Assembly (NCBI GenBank): GCA_030041355.1
Contig: JASHNZ010000058.1
Coordinates: 124,001-188,000 of the forward strand
Origin: Nitrososphaerales archaeon
Lineage (GTDB): Archaea > Thermoproteota > Nitrososphaeria > Nitrososphaerales > CADDZS01
Reading direction: 5' to 3'
DNA length: 64,000 nt
The first letter of the stretch is position 1. Each line of letters begins with the position of its first letter. Below the pieces are notes generated by a model that was not told the DNA's origin, searched no databases, and saw only the letters and a list, made by a program, of their open reading frames with translations. Of this stretch, positions 31,867 through 41,201 are shown in pieces. Made by a program: the position numbers and the translations under genes.

Positions 31867-33112
31867 AGACAATCTTCGAAAGCGAAATATGCCTGACTTT
31901 CCGATTGAAGAGCTTCTTTCGTTGGATACGCAGAGAAGAGAGCTAATCACTTCCAATCAACGACTTAAAACTGAACGAAATCAAATCTCTATCGAAATCG
32001 CTCAAAAGAAGCGTGAAAAATCAGATGCTTCCGAACTTATTGCCCAAATGAAGACAGTCTCTGATCAGATCTCGGAGAATGACAACGAGACAAGTACTAT
32101 CGAGCAGAAATTTCAAGAGATCGCCATACGCCTGCCGAATTTCATGGAGCCAGATGTTCCGATCGGACCTGATAATTCCTTTAACAAGCAGATAGAAAAG
32201 TGGGGCAACCCAATTGAAACTAAGACCCTAGATCATGTTGATTTGTCCGGTATCTTCGATTTGATTGATGTAGAGCGGGCGGCGAAAACCTCCGGTGCTC
32301 GATTTTATTTTCTAAAAAGAGATCTGGTCAGGCTAAATTATGCGTTGCTAAGCTGCGGCCTCGACTTTCTTCGTAGCAAAGGCTTCATACTTATACAGCC
32401 GCCCTATATGTTGAAGCGCGAAGCGATCGGGGGCGCGATAATCTTCTCAGATTTTGAGGATGTCATTTACAAGATTCAAGATGAAGATCTCTATTTGATT
32501 GGCACATCCGAGCATGCCATGGCTGCTATGCATATGGATGAAATATTTGGCCCTGAAGACCTTCCTCTGAAGTGTGCTGGCGTAAGCCCGTGTTTTAGAA
32601 AAGAAGCCGGCGCGCACGGTAAGGACACTAAAGGTATATTCAGGGTGCATCAGTTTGATAAAGTCGAGCAGTTCGTATTCTGCGAGCCTAGTGATTCCAG
32701 AAAGGAGCACGAAATGTTGCTGGCTAATGCGCTAGATTTTATGAAAATGCTGGGAATTCCCCACCGAGCGGTTATTCTTAGTTCCGGCGATATGGGAAAA
32801 GTCGCTGCAAAGACTGTGGATATAGAGTGTTGGGTTCCAAGCCAAGGAACTTACAGAGAAATGATCTCCTGCAGCAATTGCACGGACTTTCAAGCTAGAT
32901 CTCTTGGCATAAAGTTTAGGGAGAAAGCCCACGAAGAATCAAAATTCGTCCACACCCTAAACAGCACTCTCGTCGCGACTACTAGAACTTTGGTTCCTCT
33001 CCTTGAGACCTACTACAGGCAGGATACCAATACTATCGAAATTCCAAAAGTGATTCGACCCTACATGATGGGTCAGGAAGAGATTAAAGCTGTACCAAAG
33101 CGTGCAGCTTGA
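31823..33112 (+). CDS. serS: Seryl-tRNA synthetase
   Basis: Class II synthetase of the common (non-methanogenic) type, 429 residues. The N-terminal coiled-coil arm spans about residues 30-110, followed by the catalytic core: LIGTSEHAMAAMH, CFRKEAGAHGKDTKGIFRVHQFDKVEQF (motif 2), CSNCTDFQARSLGIK and TRTLVPLLETYYRQD (motif 3). TTG start inside the pcc1 frame (44-base overlap). Confidence 0.96.
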   Translation: MIDLKILREDPERIRDNLRKRNMPDFPIEELLSLDTQRRELITSNQRLKTERNQISIEIAQKKREKSDASELIAQMKTVSDQISENDNETSTIEQKFQEIAIRLPNFMEPDVPIGPDNSFNKQIEKWGNPIETKTLDHVDLSGIFDLIDVERAAKTSGARFYFLKRDLVRLNYALLSCGLDFLRSKGFILIQPPYMLKREAIGGAIIFSDFEDVIYKIQDEDLYLIGTSEHAMAAMHMDEIFGPEDLPLKCAGVSPCFRKEAGAHGKDTKGIFRVHQFDKVEQFVFCEPSDSRKEHEMLLANALDFMKMLGIPHRAVILSSGDMGKVAAKTVDIECWVPSQGTYREMISCSNCTDFQARSLGIKFREKAHEESKFVHTLNSTLVATTRTLVPLLETYYRQDTNTIEIPKVIRPYMMGQEEIKAVPKRAA

Positions 33113-33151
33113 CTTATATTTGAGGTTAAACAAAAGAGACGTTTACTGAAC

Positions 33152-33868
33152 ATGCCAAGAGCAAAACGCGCAGGCAAAGTCAAGGATAAGTGGCGAGAGA
33201 AACGCTGGGTGACTGTTCTAGCCTCTCCAGGATTCCAAAGAGCGCCAATTGCCTACATACCAATCACAAGCGATGAAATCGCAATGGGGAAGGTTATCGA
33301 GACTACCCTGTTCGACTTGACTCGAGACGATCCTCAACAGAATATGCTGATCAAACTGCATTTTCAGATAACCGGAGTTGATGGAAATACCGCTTCCACT
33401 GTCCTAAAAGGCGAAGAATATTCTAGGGAGTACCTGCGTTCTCTAGTGCGCCGAGGCGCATCCATGGTCAATTTCATCCGAGATTTCAGAACAAAAGACA
33501 ACGCAACGGTGAGAGTTTATGTCGTGGCCTTCACTATAGGAAGAATCAATTCATCAAGAAAGCATGAGATTCGTCTCGCGTCAAATAAAGTAATCATGGA
33601 AAGGGCTTCGAACCTTTTCTACGAGCAATTTGCTCAAGAAGTCGTGAAACAAACAATTGCGCGAGAATTGTACGAAAACACCAAAAGTATTGCAAAGATT
33701 CGCCATGTTGGAATTCGCAAGATTAAGTTGATAAAAGCGGGAGAAGGTATGCCACAGATTCCACTGGCCGCAGGCCAGACGGCCGAGCAGGAGGAAGCTG
33801 ATCTAGATGGAGAAGAGGATAGTGAAATCCCCATTGAGGCTCCGATTGCGCCCGCCGCAGGAGTCTAG
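33152..33868 (+). CDS. rps3ae: Ribosomal protein eS1 (S3Ae)
   Basis: Archaeal/eukaryotic small-subunit protein. Features KDKWREKRWVTVLASPGFQ near the N-terminus, RDDPQQNMLIKLHFQI, SMVNFIRDFRTKDN and KIRHVGIRKIKLIKAGEG. A C-terminal acidic and Ala/Pro-rich tail of about 35 residues (EEADLDGEEDSE) extends beyond the usual domain. It is convergent with, and overlaps by 4 bases, the GTPase gene that follows on the other strand. Confidence 0.95.
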   Translation: MPRAKRAGKVKDKWREKRWVTVLASPGFQRAPIAYIPITSDEIAMGKVIETTLFDLTRDDPQQNMLIKLHFQITGVDGNTASTVLKGEEYSREYLRSLVRRGASMVNFIRDFRTKDNATVRVYVVAFTIGRINSSRKHEIRLASNKVIMERASNLFYEQFAQEVVKQTIARELYENTKSIAKIRHVGIRKIKLIKAGEGMPQIPLAAGQTAEQEEADLDGEEDSEIPIEAPIAPAAGV

Positions 33869-35088
33869 CCCTTTCTAGCAGTCGCGACTATCTTCAAAAC
33901 ATCGTTATTCTTTAGTTTGTAGTCAGCTCCTACTCTCAATCCAGTTCTCGAGTCTATGGCGTAGAGAAAGCTGTCACCGAGATCGGTGTGTACAGAATAA
34001 GCGAGATCCTTAGCGGTATCGCCTAGGTGCATGATACGAGCGTCAGGCAGGACGTTTCCTTTTTTGTCAGTAAATTTGGTTTCGTCCTCCACAGGATATA
34101 CTACAATTCCTTTCAATAGTGAAAGATATGCGTCATTAATCGCCTTTTGAACTCCTGTCCCCTTCCATGGATCTAGTACCTCGGATTTGACTAACTCCAG
34201 CGCTCTTTTCTGGGCTGCCGTGATTTTCGAAAGATCGCTTATCTGGAATGAGGAATCACCGGGAACATATGAGATGAAGCCTGCATGCGAAGCTCTCCTG
34301 AGAAGGAGCTCTGCCTCTGCCGCGCAGGGGACTACTGGGTACGCGGGTGCAAGTTCTTTGACCAGTTTTGAAATGAGTTCTTTCGAAGGTGCCTGATCAC
34401 ACTTGTTTGCAGCTATTAGCATTGGTTTCGAGATATCCAAGAGCTCTTTCGAAAAGGAATACAGATCTTCTGCATCCCAGCTCGTCGGTTTGTCTGCTTT
34501 GAGACCGGCTTTATGAACCGCTGTTTCAATTGAGTTTTCTCTAATTGACAGCCCCGACAATTTCTGCGTTAACTCAGATACAAGACTGGGAGAACCAGCG
34601 GCTCCAGACTCGACAGTTCTGCATAGGCGCGCCCAATCTTTTTCGATTAGTCCTTTGACCCAGAGCACCATTTCCTTTTTGACAAATTCAACATCTACAA
34701 GCGGATCATGAGTTCCTGAAGGTACAGCTCTTCCTTCCTCATCTGTGGAGCCGCTGGAATCGACGACATGAATTAGGGCATCCGCCTGTCGAACATCATC
34801 CAGGAACTTGTTCCCTAGGCCCCTACCTTTTGATGCGTCAGGAACCAGGCCTGCGACGTCAACCATTTTTACAGGAATTAGGCGTGTCCCATCAATGCAA
34901 GCAGAATTAACCGGGTTGTCCTTTACTCCAAGCTCCATATGAACACACTTTACACGTATGTATCCAGTTCCGACGTTTGCGTTGATCGTTGTAAAAGGAT
35001 AATTTGCGACAGCCACGTTCATTAAAGTCGCTGAGTTGAAAAAAGTGGATTTGCCAACATTTGGCTTGCCAACGATTCCAGATATCAA
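33865..35088 (-). CDS. YchF/Obg-type GTPase with TGS domain
   Basis: Ribosome-associated P-loop NTPase of the Obg-HflX superfamily. G1 GKPNVGKSTFFN, G2 NYPFTT, G3 DVAGLVPDASKGRGLGNKFLDD and G4 NKCDQAP are present; the C-terminal TGS-like domain runs from about residue 315 (IVVYPVEDE to LGDTAKDLAYSVHTDLG). G4 Asn-Lys-x-Asp suggests guanine specificity, in contrast to bacterial YchF, which prefers ATP. A TATA-like CGTTTTAATATG (complement of 35119-35129) precedes the start. Confidence 0.9.
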   Translation of the reverse strand: MISGIVGKPNVGKSTFFNSATLMNVAVANYPFTTINANVGTGYIRVKCVHMELGVKDNPVNSACIDGTRLIPVKMVDVAGLVPDASKGRGLGNKFLDDVRQADALIHVVDSSGSTDEEGRAVPSGTHDPLVDVEFVKKEMVLWVKGLIEKDWARLCRTVESGAAGSPSLVSELTQKLSGLSIRENSIETAVHKAGLKADKPTSWDAEDLYSFSKELLDISKPMLIAANKCDQAPSKELISKLVKELAPAYPVVPCAAEAELLLRRASHAGFISYVPGDSSFQISDLSKITAAQKRALELVKSEVLDPWKGTGVQKAINDAYLSLLKGIVVYPVEDETKFTDKKGNVLPDARIMHLGDTAKDLAYSVHTDLGDSFLYAIDSRTGLRVGADYKLKNNDVLKIVATARKG

Positions 35089-35202
35089 AACTTTGTAAGT
35101 ACTCTTTTTGATTGAAGCATATTAAAACGAGTTCTAAATTCAAAGATCGACATTAACTATCAAAAAGCCATTAAAGCCTAACACGAATTTTCATTTCTGT
35201 GC

Positions 35203-36123
35203 TTGGAAGTGCCAAAGATTCTCGTAAGTGATTCAGTTTCGGAATCTGCTCTCAACATATTAAAGGAATCAGGTGTTGATTATGAGTACAAACCGGACAT
35301 CGATGCAAGCTCGTTGTTACAAACTATATCTAATTACGATGCTTTGGTGGTGAGAAGCAGGACCAAGGTCACGAAAGAAGTCTTAGAGAAGGGAAGTAAC
35401 CTTCGAGTGATCGGGCGGGCGGGGGTGGGGCTGGACAATATTGATGTTCTGGTCGCGAAGGAAAGAAACATCAAGGTCGTAAATACGCCCGAAGCGCTAA
35501 CGAATGCTGTTGCAGAGTTCACGATCGCTCTAATGCTCGATTTGGCGCGAAAAATAGCATTTGCAGACCATTCGATACGTCAAGGAAGGTGGATCAAGAA
35601 TGTGCTGACCGGTAGCGAGCTGAAAGGGAAGATCTATGGAACAATCGGAATAGGCAGAATTGGTGCGAGGGTCGCAGAACTCGCTCATGCTTTCGGAATG
35701 AAGATAATGGCAAACGATGTAATACCCGTTCCGGCAACTTTAATCGAAAAGTTGCAACTGAAAGTATCCTCACAAGATGAAATCTTCGCCAAGGCTGATT
35801 ACGTTGATTTGCATATCCCTCTCACGCCCGAGACAACCTATCTGGTTAACTATGAAAAACTGTGTAGGATGAAGAGCACCGCTTTCATCATCAACACCAG
35901 TCGGGGCAAAGTCGTGAGCGAGAGAGATTTGATAAGAGCTCTCAACGAAGACAGAATAGCAGGGGCGGCTCTCGATGTTTTTGAAAGTGAACCATTGACT
36001 CAATCAGAACTGCAAAAGAAGGACAAAGTCGTTCTTACACCGCATATAGCTGGACAAACGGAGGAAGCACAAAGCGAAGCGGGGCGACTGATTGTGGAGC
36101 TGGTGCTTGACAATTTGAAATAA
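35203..36123 (+). CDS. D-3-phosphoglycerate dehydrogenase-like (D-2-hydroxyacid dehydrogenase)
   Basis: NAD-dependent dehydrogenase of 306 residues, i.e. the short SerA form without ACT domains. NAD-binding GTIGIGRIGARVAEL (about residues 146-160), catalytic Arg in NTSRGKVV, Glu in VFESEPLT and His in LTPHIAGQT are all intact. Likely oxidises 3-phosphoglycerate in serine synthesis; other 2-hydroxyacids are possible. TTG start chosen; GTG at 35209 is two codons in. Confidence 0.9.
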   Translation: MEVPKILVSDSVSESALNILKESGVDYEYKPDIDASSLLQTISNYDALVVRSRTKVTKEVLEKGSNLRVIGRAGVGLDNIDVLVAKERNIKVVNTPEALTNAVAEFTIALMLDLARKIAFADHSIRQGRWIKNVLTGSELKGKIYGTIGIGRIGARVAELAHAFGMKIMANDVIPVPATLIEKLQLKVSSQDEIFAKADYVDLHIPLTPETTYLVNYEKLCRMKSTAFIINTSRGKVVSERDLIRALNEDRIAGAALDVFESEPLTQSELQKKDKVVLTPHIAGQTEEAQSEAGRLIVELVLDNLK

Positions 36124-36186
36124 TCTTCAAGCCTAAAATCTTATTTGGCATGTTTCAGTTGCTTGGGCTATAGTTAGTGACACTAG

Positions 36187-36642
36187 TTGTACAAACAAAT
36201 TAACCGGGAATGGCGCTCGCTGATCAAAGCCGGATCCCCGGTCTTCAAGCAAAGAGGAATTTCTTGGCGACGCGGCCCCACGATAGTCAGGGCTGCGAGA
36301 CCAAGCCGATTAGATCGCGCAAAGGCATTAGGATACAAAGCCAAACAGGGAATTATCGTCGTCCGAATCAAAGTTACGAGAGGGGGCATGCGCCAGAAGA
36401 GGCCGACGTCTGGGCGCAGACCCAAACACATGGGAACGCTGAAAATAAAGGGGCATTTCAGCTCGCAGGACACCGCTGAGAGAAGGGTCGCCGAAAGATA
36501 CCCGAACGCGAAAGTGCTTGGATCCTATCCTGTCTATCAAGACGGGAGGTTTATCTGGCATGAAGTTATCTTAGCAGATCTTCACCATCCTTCGATGAAG
36601 GCATCCTACGAAATCCGAAAGAGATTTCCTCTTGCTATGTGA
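36187..36642 (+). CDS. rpl15e: Ribosomal protein eL15 (L15e)
   Basis: Large-subunit protein restricted to archaea and eukaryotes. Shows the SRPSRLDRAKALGYKAKQG-like core, RIKVTRGGMRQKRPTSGRRPKHMG and the C-terminal HHPSMK. 151 residues, highly basic. TTG start; no other in-frame candidate gives the conserved first residues YKQINREW. Confidence 0.95.
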   Translation: MYKQINREWRSLIKAGSPVFKQRGISWRRGPTIVRAARPSRLDRAKALGYKAKQGIIVVRIKVTRGGMRQKRPTSGRRPKHMGTLKIKGHFSSQDTAERRVAERYPNAKVLGSYPVYQDGRFIWHEVILADLHHPSMKASYEIRKRFPLAM

Positions 36643-36649
36643 CAAAAAT

Positions 36650-37729
36650 CTACGCGGATTTTTCGCTGCTGTGACCCGGGAATAATTGCGCCTTTGGATC
36701 TACATATTTTTTCGCAACGTTAACGGCAAGAGCTGCCTGTGCAAAGCCCGTCGCAATTAGATTTAGCTTAACTGAATCACTCTGCGAAGCAATGTCTCCA
36801 GCTGCGAATATGCCAGGAAGGTTTGTCTCCATTCTGCCGTTCACCTTTATAGCTCGATTTTCCATCTGAAGCCCCCAGTTGGCGATCGGACCAAGATTTG
36901 CCTTAAATCCGATATTGATCAGAATGCAGTCTACCGGAATAGCCTCCTCCTTGTTTGTTCGATTGTCAAAGATGACAGCTTGCTTCAAGTTGCTATCATC
37001 TCCGCTAACAGCCTTTAGCTCAGTAAAAGTCCGGACTGTGATCTGCGGGCTGGAATAGATTTCCTTTACGCTTTGTTCATGCGCTCTAAATTGGTCTCTT
37101 CGATGTATCAAGATTATGGATTTTGTAACGTCTTTGAGATTGAGGGCCCAGTCGACAGCAGAATCGCCACCTCCAACAATTAACAGGTTCTTGTCTTTGA
37201 AGAAGGATTTGTGCTTGACAAAATAGTAAATTCCGTTGCCTTCGAACTTTTCTTGGTTCTGAATGTTGAGCCTGTTGGGTGAAAACGAACCTACACCTGC
37301 AGTTACGAGTACGGCCTTCGTCGAGTAGCCTTTTTTCTCCGTAAAAACTGTGTAGGTGCCGTCAGAGTTCCGTACGAGATCGGTAGCTCTTTCTCCAAGA
37401 AGCATTTGAGGAGAATATCGGCTAGCTTGAGCGACTAGTTGTGCAACAAGGTCTCTGGCGAGAATCTCGGGATAGCCGGGCACATCAAAGATGTACTTCT
37501 CAGGATACAGGACGGCGAGCTGTCCGCCTGCTTCTGGCAGAGCGTCAAGGATTCGTGTTTTCATTTCCCTGAAACCGGAGTAATAGGCTGCGAAAAGGCC
37601 GCAGGGGCCCGCGCCTATTATCAGAAGATCTGAAAGCTCAGGGTCAACAGGAAGTGACAAGTGTGTCTGAGATTGCGTCGGTGGTTGAACAATGACAGTG
37701 GGGTTTGCCTGTGTGGTCTGTTGCGCCAT
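36650..37729 (-). CDS. Ferredoxin-NADP reductase, thioredoxin-reductase-like type
   Basis: Flavoprotein with FAD-binding LLIIGAGPCGLFAAYY, the NAD(P)-binding LLIVGGGDSAVDWALNL and the C-terminal FAD motif GIFAAGDIA. The Cys-x-x-Cys redox site of thioredoxin reductase is absent between the two, as in YumC-type ferredoxin/flavodoxin reductases. It probably exchanges electrons between NADPH and the ferredoxin used by KorAB. The first 28 residues are a polar, Gln/Pro/Thr-rich extension of unknown use. Confidence 0.88.
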   Translation of the reverse strand: MAQQTTQANPTVIVQPPTQSQTHLSLPVDPELSDLLIIGAGPCGLFAAYYSGFREMKTRILDALPEAGGQLAVLYPEKYIFDVPGYPEILARDLVAQLVAQASRYSPQMLLGERATDLVRNSDGTYTVFTEKKGYSTKAVLVTAGVGSFSPNRLNIQNQEKFEGNGIYYFVKHKSFFKDKNLLIVGGGDSAVDWALNLKDVTKSIILIHRRDQFRAHEQSVKEIYSSPQITVRTFTELKAVSGDDSNLKQAVIFDNRTNKEEAIPVDCILINIGFKANLGPIANWGLQMENRAIKVNGRMETNLPGIFAAGDIASQSDSVKLNLIATGFAQAALAVNVAKKYVDPKAQLFPGHSSEKSA

Positions 37730-37809
37730 GAATCCAGCCTACCTTTGGAAAATTCTTTGGTTTCGTACTAATTTCAAAATTTGCTCTTATAAGATAACCC
37801 GTCTCGAAA

Positions 37810-38166
37810 CTAAAGCAACTTTAGTTCGCCTGTAAACCGATCTGCTATCTCAGTTGGAAGAGGCCCGATTCCTAGACACGTCACGGTTCCGGGTTCGAGC
37901 TGTGTTAATCCGGCATCCTCGATCAGCGCATTTGGGATCTGCGCATCGTCAATCTGTCCTTTCAGAATTCGCAGTTCCTTTTCCGAATTTATCTTCACAC
38001 AGATTTTTCGCTGATTCTCGGAAAACCAAGTTTCGACCCATTTTGGCTTGTATTTTCGGGCTTGTTCAAGAGAGGAAACAGAAGCGTGTGCGACCTGAAC
38101 TGCGAGTTTTCCCTTACCCATTTTGAGATCGTTTCTGACGACTATGACTTGTTTTAGTTCAGCCAA
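37810..38166 (-). CDS. pth2: Peptidyl-tRNA hydrolase, Pth2 type
   Basis: Releases peptides from stalled peptidyl-tRNA. Family motifs: QVIVVRNDLKMGKGKLAVQVAHAS at the N-terminus, the helix around KWVETWF, ALIEDAGLTQLEPGTVT and IGPLPTEIAD. 118 residues matches archaeal/eukaryotic Pth2. The gene is divergent from the geranylgeranyl reductase frame only 5 bases away. Confidence 0.95.
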   Translation of the reverse strand: MAELKQVIVVRNDLKMGKGKLAVQVAHASVSSLEQARKYKPKWVETWFSENQRKICVKINSEKELRILKGQIDDAQIPNALIEDAGLTQLEPGTVTCLGIGPLPTEIADRFTGELKLL

Positions 38167-38306
38167 ATCCAGTGTTCACACTTTTCATTTGTGAAACATG
38201 CGCCAAAGACAACGAGAGTGATTTAATTAACAAGGTTGAAGACCTGCTTATTAGCTTCTCCAGAGAAGTATATTGTGACGGACAAGCGAAGCGTGGCTCT
38301 AGCTCA

Positions 38307-39482
38307 ATGGAAACAAACCAGCTTGACGACATGGCTAGTCTTGATGTTGCGATTTTGGGAGGCAGTATTGCCGGGCTTCTTGCTGGGAGAGAGCTTGCAG
38401 AAGAAGGCCTGGACGTCTCAGTTTTTGAGGAGCATCGGGAGATCGGAATCCCTGAGAAATGTGATGGTCTAGTAAGTGCCGCAGGAATTTCGAGGTTGGG
38501 TGTAGTTCCTCCGTCAAATGTCATTCAAAACACGCTGAAGAAAGCGGTCTTTTTTTCTCCTTCTTTGAGGGAAATTTCGATTGATGCGAATAAACAAAAC
38601 GTCATTGTGATGGACCGAAGCAAGTTTGACAAATTCTTGGCTGAGCGCGCAGCTAAGGCCGGCGCTAAGATCCATGTCGGGTGTAGAATCTCTCAATACT
38701 CTGAATCAGGTTCGCGTGTCTTCTTGAAAATCGAATCAGAGTCTCGGCCTTGCAAGATTCTTTTGGACTGTGGAGGTTATGAATCCTATATCTCAGGGGG
38801 CGGCAGGGCTCTTCAGGGTGGCCAATATCTTGTTTGTGGAAATTGGTTCGAAAAGAGTTCCGTTGAAGTGTACATAGATCCTGACAAATATCCCGGATTC
38901 TTCAAGTGGGTAATACCGATCTCAAGCGATGTCGCAAAAATCGGAGTGGCTGGGGACGGCATAAACACCTTCCAACTACTCGACAAATTTGCTAAAGAAA
39001 AGGATGCACAGGTTCTAAGGAAGATGGCTGCCCCTGTTCTCTGCTTTGGGACGCTCAAGTCTTTTCTTAAGGGCAGGGTGGTGAGAGCAGGCGACGCTGC
39101 GGGTCAAGCAAAGCCTACAACGGGTGGCGGAATCTTTACAGGTGGTTTGGGTGGAATTCTCGCCGGCAAGGCCGCTGCTAGAGCAATCAAAGAAAATAAT
39201 CCAGACACACTTTCATCATACGAGGACGAGTGGAGAAGTCAGTTCGGAAGAGAATTTAGCCTTCAAGGTCGCGCGCGATCATTTTTTTCAAAATTAAAGG
39301 CAGATCAAGTGGACAGACTATTCGAAATGGTCGCTTCCTCAGAGATCCCGAAGAGAATTTCAGAAGAGGCAGATTTTGATTCCCATTCGATAGCGATAGC
39401 AAAGGCCTTCGGGCTCGCGAACATAGTCTCTACATTCGGAATGTTTTTCGCAGATGAATTAAAGGAGCTAATCGGGCGTTAG
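38307..39482 (+). CDS. Geranylgeranyl reductase-family FAD oxidoreductase
   Basis: Saturates the isoprenoid chains of archaeal ether lipids. FAD-binding VAILGGSIAGLLAGRELAE, the PEKCDGLVS segment that lines the active site, and GRVVRAGDAAGQAKPTTGGGIFTG are typical. The frame is open back to a GTG at 38172, but those 45 residues are unlike the family; a TATA-like ATTTAATTAA around 38222-38231 also lies inside that extension, so ATG 38307 (or ATG 38331) is preferred. Confidence 0.87.
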   Translation: METNQLDDMASLDVAILGGSIAGLLAGRELAEEGLDVSVFEEHREIGIPEKCDGLVSAAGISRLGVVPPSNVIQNTLKKAVFFSPSLREISIDANKQNVIVMDRSKFDKFLAERAAKAGAKIHVGCRISQYSESGSRVFLKIESESRPCKILLDCGGYESYISGGGRALQGGQYLVCGNWFEKSSVEVYIDPDKYPGFFKWVIPISSDVAKIGVAGDGINTFQLLDKFAKEKDAQVLRKMAAPVLCFGTLKSFLKGRVVRAGDAAGQAKPTTGGGIFTGGLGGILAGKAAARAIKENNPDTLSSYEDEWRSQFGREFSLQGRARSFFSKLKADQVDRLFEMVASSEIPKRISEEADFDSHSIAIAKAFGLANIVSTFGMFFADELKELIGR

Positions 39483-39805
39483 TTTAGGCGGGCAGGAACA
39501 CACCTTAAGATCCTGACTGTTGGGCTACTTCCCTGGAACTCCACTGCTGGCGGATCTAACCTAATAGTCCGGGCAACGCTCTGCTTGGTTAGTGATTTCA
39601 GGCTAATAATCAATCGCGTATTTTTAGTGTATTGCATTAGATGCGGTCGTATGCATGCGATTGATGCTAAAAGAATCCTATTCGCTTATGCAAAAAGATT
39701 CCGAGATGACATCTTTTGCGATCGGCTCAGAACTTACTGTTGGCAATTCTGGCCCTTGGCGCAAAGCATATTATCGCAATTTGCCAAATAACTCTGTTTA
39801 GACTG
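39483..39805. other. Intergenic region, 323 bases
   Basis: No supported gene. The first 110 bases are GC-rich with short inverted repeats and might be a transcribed leader or small RNA, but I could not fold them into a known RNA. A 68-codon frame (39585-39791) has the composition of chance sequence. Confidence 0.3.
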
Positions 39806-39994
39806 TTGTCGACCACCGAAAAACAGATCCAGCTTCCTGTCTGCACCTCATGTAACAGGCCCATAATGCCCGGAGAAAGGGCGGTCAAATTCTATTGTCC
39901 AAACTGCGGTGAAGTTTTAATCTGGCGAAATGAGAAATGCCGAAGGTTTTCAAGACCTTATCGCTGCGTTAATTGCAGCTACGAGGGTCCATAG
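39806..39994 (+). CDS. Zinc-finger protein, HVO_2753-like, 62 aa
   Basis: Compact double zinc-ribbon: CTSC, CPNC, KC and RCVNC provide four cysteine knuckles within 62 residues, with conserved RPIMPGERAVKFYCPNCG. Archaeal homologs (HVO_2753 family) commonly sit directly before the aEF1B gene, as here. TTG at 39806 (STTEKQIQLP) is chosen because the upstream extension to 39716 is hydrophobic and unlike the family. Confidence 0.8.
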   Translation: MSTTEKQIQLPVCTSCNRPIMPGERAVKFYCPNCGEVLIWRNEKCRRFSRPYRCVNCSYEGP

Positions 39995-40045
39995 TGAGCG
40001 GTCTTCTGGGAAACGAACTTTGCTAGTTTGATTTGTTTGGAGCGG

Positions 40046-40336
40046 ATGGGTTTGCCAAATTTGTTGGTTAGAGTGAAAATTATGCCGAAGGAGGCGGAGA
40101 TAAAGCCTCCTCAGATTTTAGGAAGCATTCAGGGAAAAAACAGACAGATTGTGGTGCGATCCTCGAAAGAAGAACCAATAGCTTTTGGCTTGGTGGCACT
40201 TATAGCTGATTTTGTGACCGATGACAAGGCTGGAGCGATGGAGGAAATAGAAAACGCAATAAGGAGCTCGGACTTGGTTGGTGAGTTCGAAGTCCTCGGC
40301 GCAAGTAGAATTTCTGCAGACGTGAAGAAAAAATAA
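40046..40336 (+). CDS. Translation elongation factor aEF1B (EF-1 beta)
   Basis: Guanine-nucleotide exchange factor for aEF1A. The protein begins with the ferredoxin-like strand LLVRVKIMPKEAEI and contains EEPIAFGLVALIADFVTDD, which is the conserved exchange surface, and ends in VLGASRISAD. 96 residues from ATG 40046; the extra seven residues from a TTG at 40028 are probably not translated. Downstream of the zinc-finger gene, probably one operon. Confidence 0.88.
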   Translation: MGLPNLLVRVKIMPKEAEIKPPQILGSIQGKNRQIVVRSSKEEPIAFGLVALIADFVTDDKAGAMEEIENAIRSSDLVGEFEVLGASRISADVKKK

Positions 40337-40413
40337 AAAGAAGGATCAGATCAGAAACTGACAGGCTACCGGACGTGAAGACTCTCAATATCTGTGAGAA
40401 AATAGCTCGAAGG

Positions 40414-41037
40414 CTATTTGGCTGTTTTGTATGAATATTGAAAGTATTCGATCTGCTTTCTAATTTTCTTTGCTCCATCCTTACCCGCATATTTTTCGCA
40501 TAAGTACATTCCAAGATCCAACGCAGCCGTCACCCCACCTGCTGTTATCACGTCTCCTTCATCAACTATCCTCTGATTTCTAATAACGCGGGAACAATAT
40601 TTCGCTAGCAAGTCGAATGCGTTATGATGCGTCGTAGCTTTCTTTCCTTCTAGGAATCCAGCGGCACCTAGCACTAAGGCACCCGTGCAAACCGATACTT
40701 TTAGACTTGAATTCTCAGCCGTTTTAATCCAATTTATGAATGGCGTGTTCTTGACCAAAATGCGACTACCTGGGCCTCCAGGAATGATGACAATGTTGTA
40801 ACTTCTAAGCGACTTACCAAACTTATCTGCTATGATCCGCAATCCTATCTGATCCTTTACAACCTTCTGCTTGAATGCGCAGACATCCCACTTTAAATTT
40901 GGTACCAGTTCCAATGTCTTCAGTTTAGTGATCGGTTCGAACGCTCCAATAAAATCAAATGTTGTCATTCCATCATAGATAATGAAAGCTACTTTCAATT
41001 CTCGCTCAAGCTCATGTTTGATCTGTTCCAGTTTCAT
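40414..41037 (-). CDS. DJ-1/PfpI-superfamily protein (isocyanide hydratase-like)
   Basis: Class I glutamine amidotransferase-like fold. The nucleophile elbow VSVCTGALVLGAAG with its cysteine, preceded by IVIIPGGPGS, and the later TTHHNAFDLL are typical of the InhA/isocyanide-hydratase and AraC-type N-terminal branch. The frame extends to 41151, but ATG 41037 (MKLEQIKHELERELKVAFII) puts the start just before the first conserved strand. Substrate unknown. Confidence 0.82.
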   Translation of the reverse strand: MKLEQIKHELERELKVAFIIYDGMTTFDFIGAFEPITKLKTLELVPNLKWDVCAFKQKVVKDQIGLRIIADKFGKSLRSYNIVIIPGGPGSRILVKNTPFINWIKTAENSSLKVSVCTGALVLGAAGFLEGKKATTHHNAFDLLAKYCSRVIRNQRIVDEGDVITAGGVTAALDLGMYLCEKYAGKDGAKKIRKQIEYFQYSYKTAK

Positions 41038-41201
41038 TTTTGCTGCAATTCCTGGTTCATTTGCTTTCTCAAGCGAAGAACGAAAGAATGAGAGTGCCGA
41101 TAAAACAATTTCCGGAGCCTGGACCTTGTTAATGGCTTGGTAACAGGTCAACGGTAGGCAAGTTGCGGTTAATCTCTGGATAGTCTAAAGGTATATCAAT
41201 C

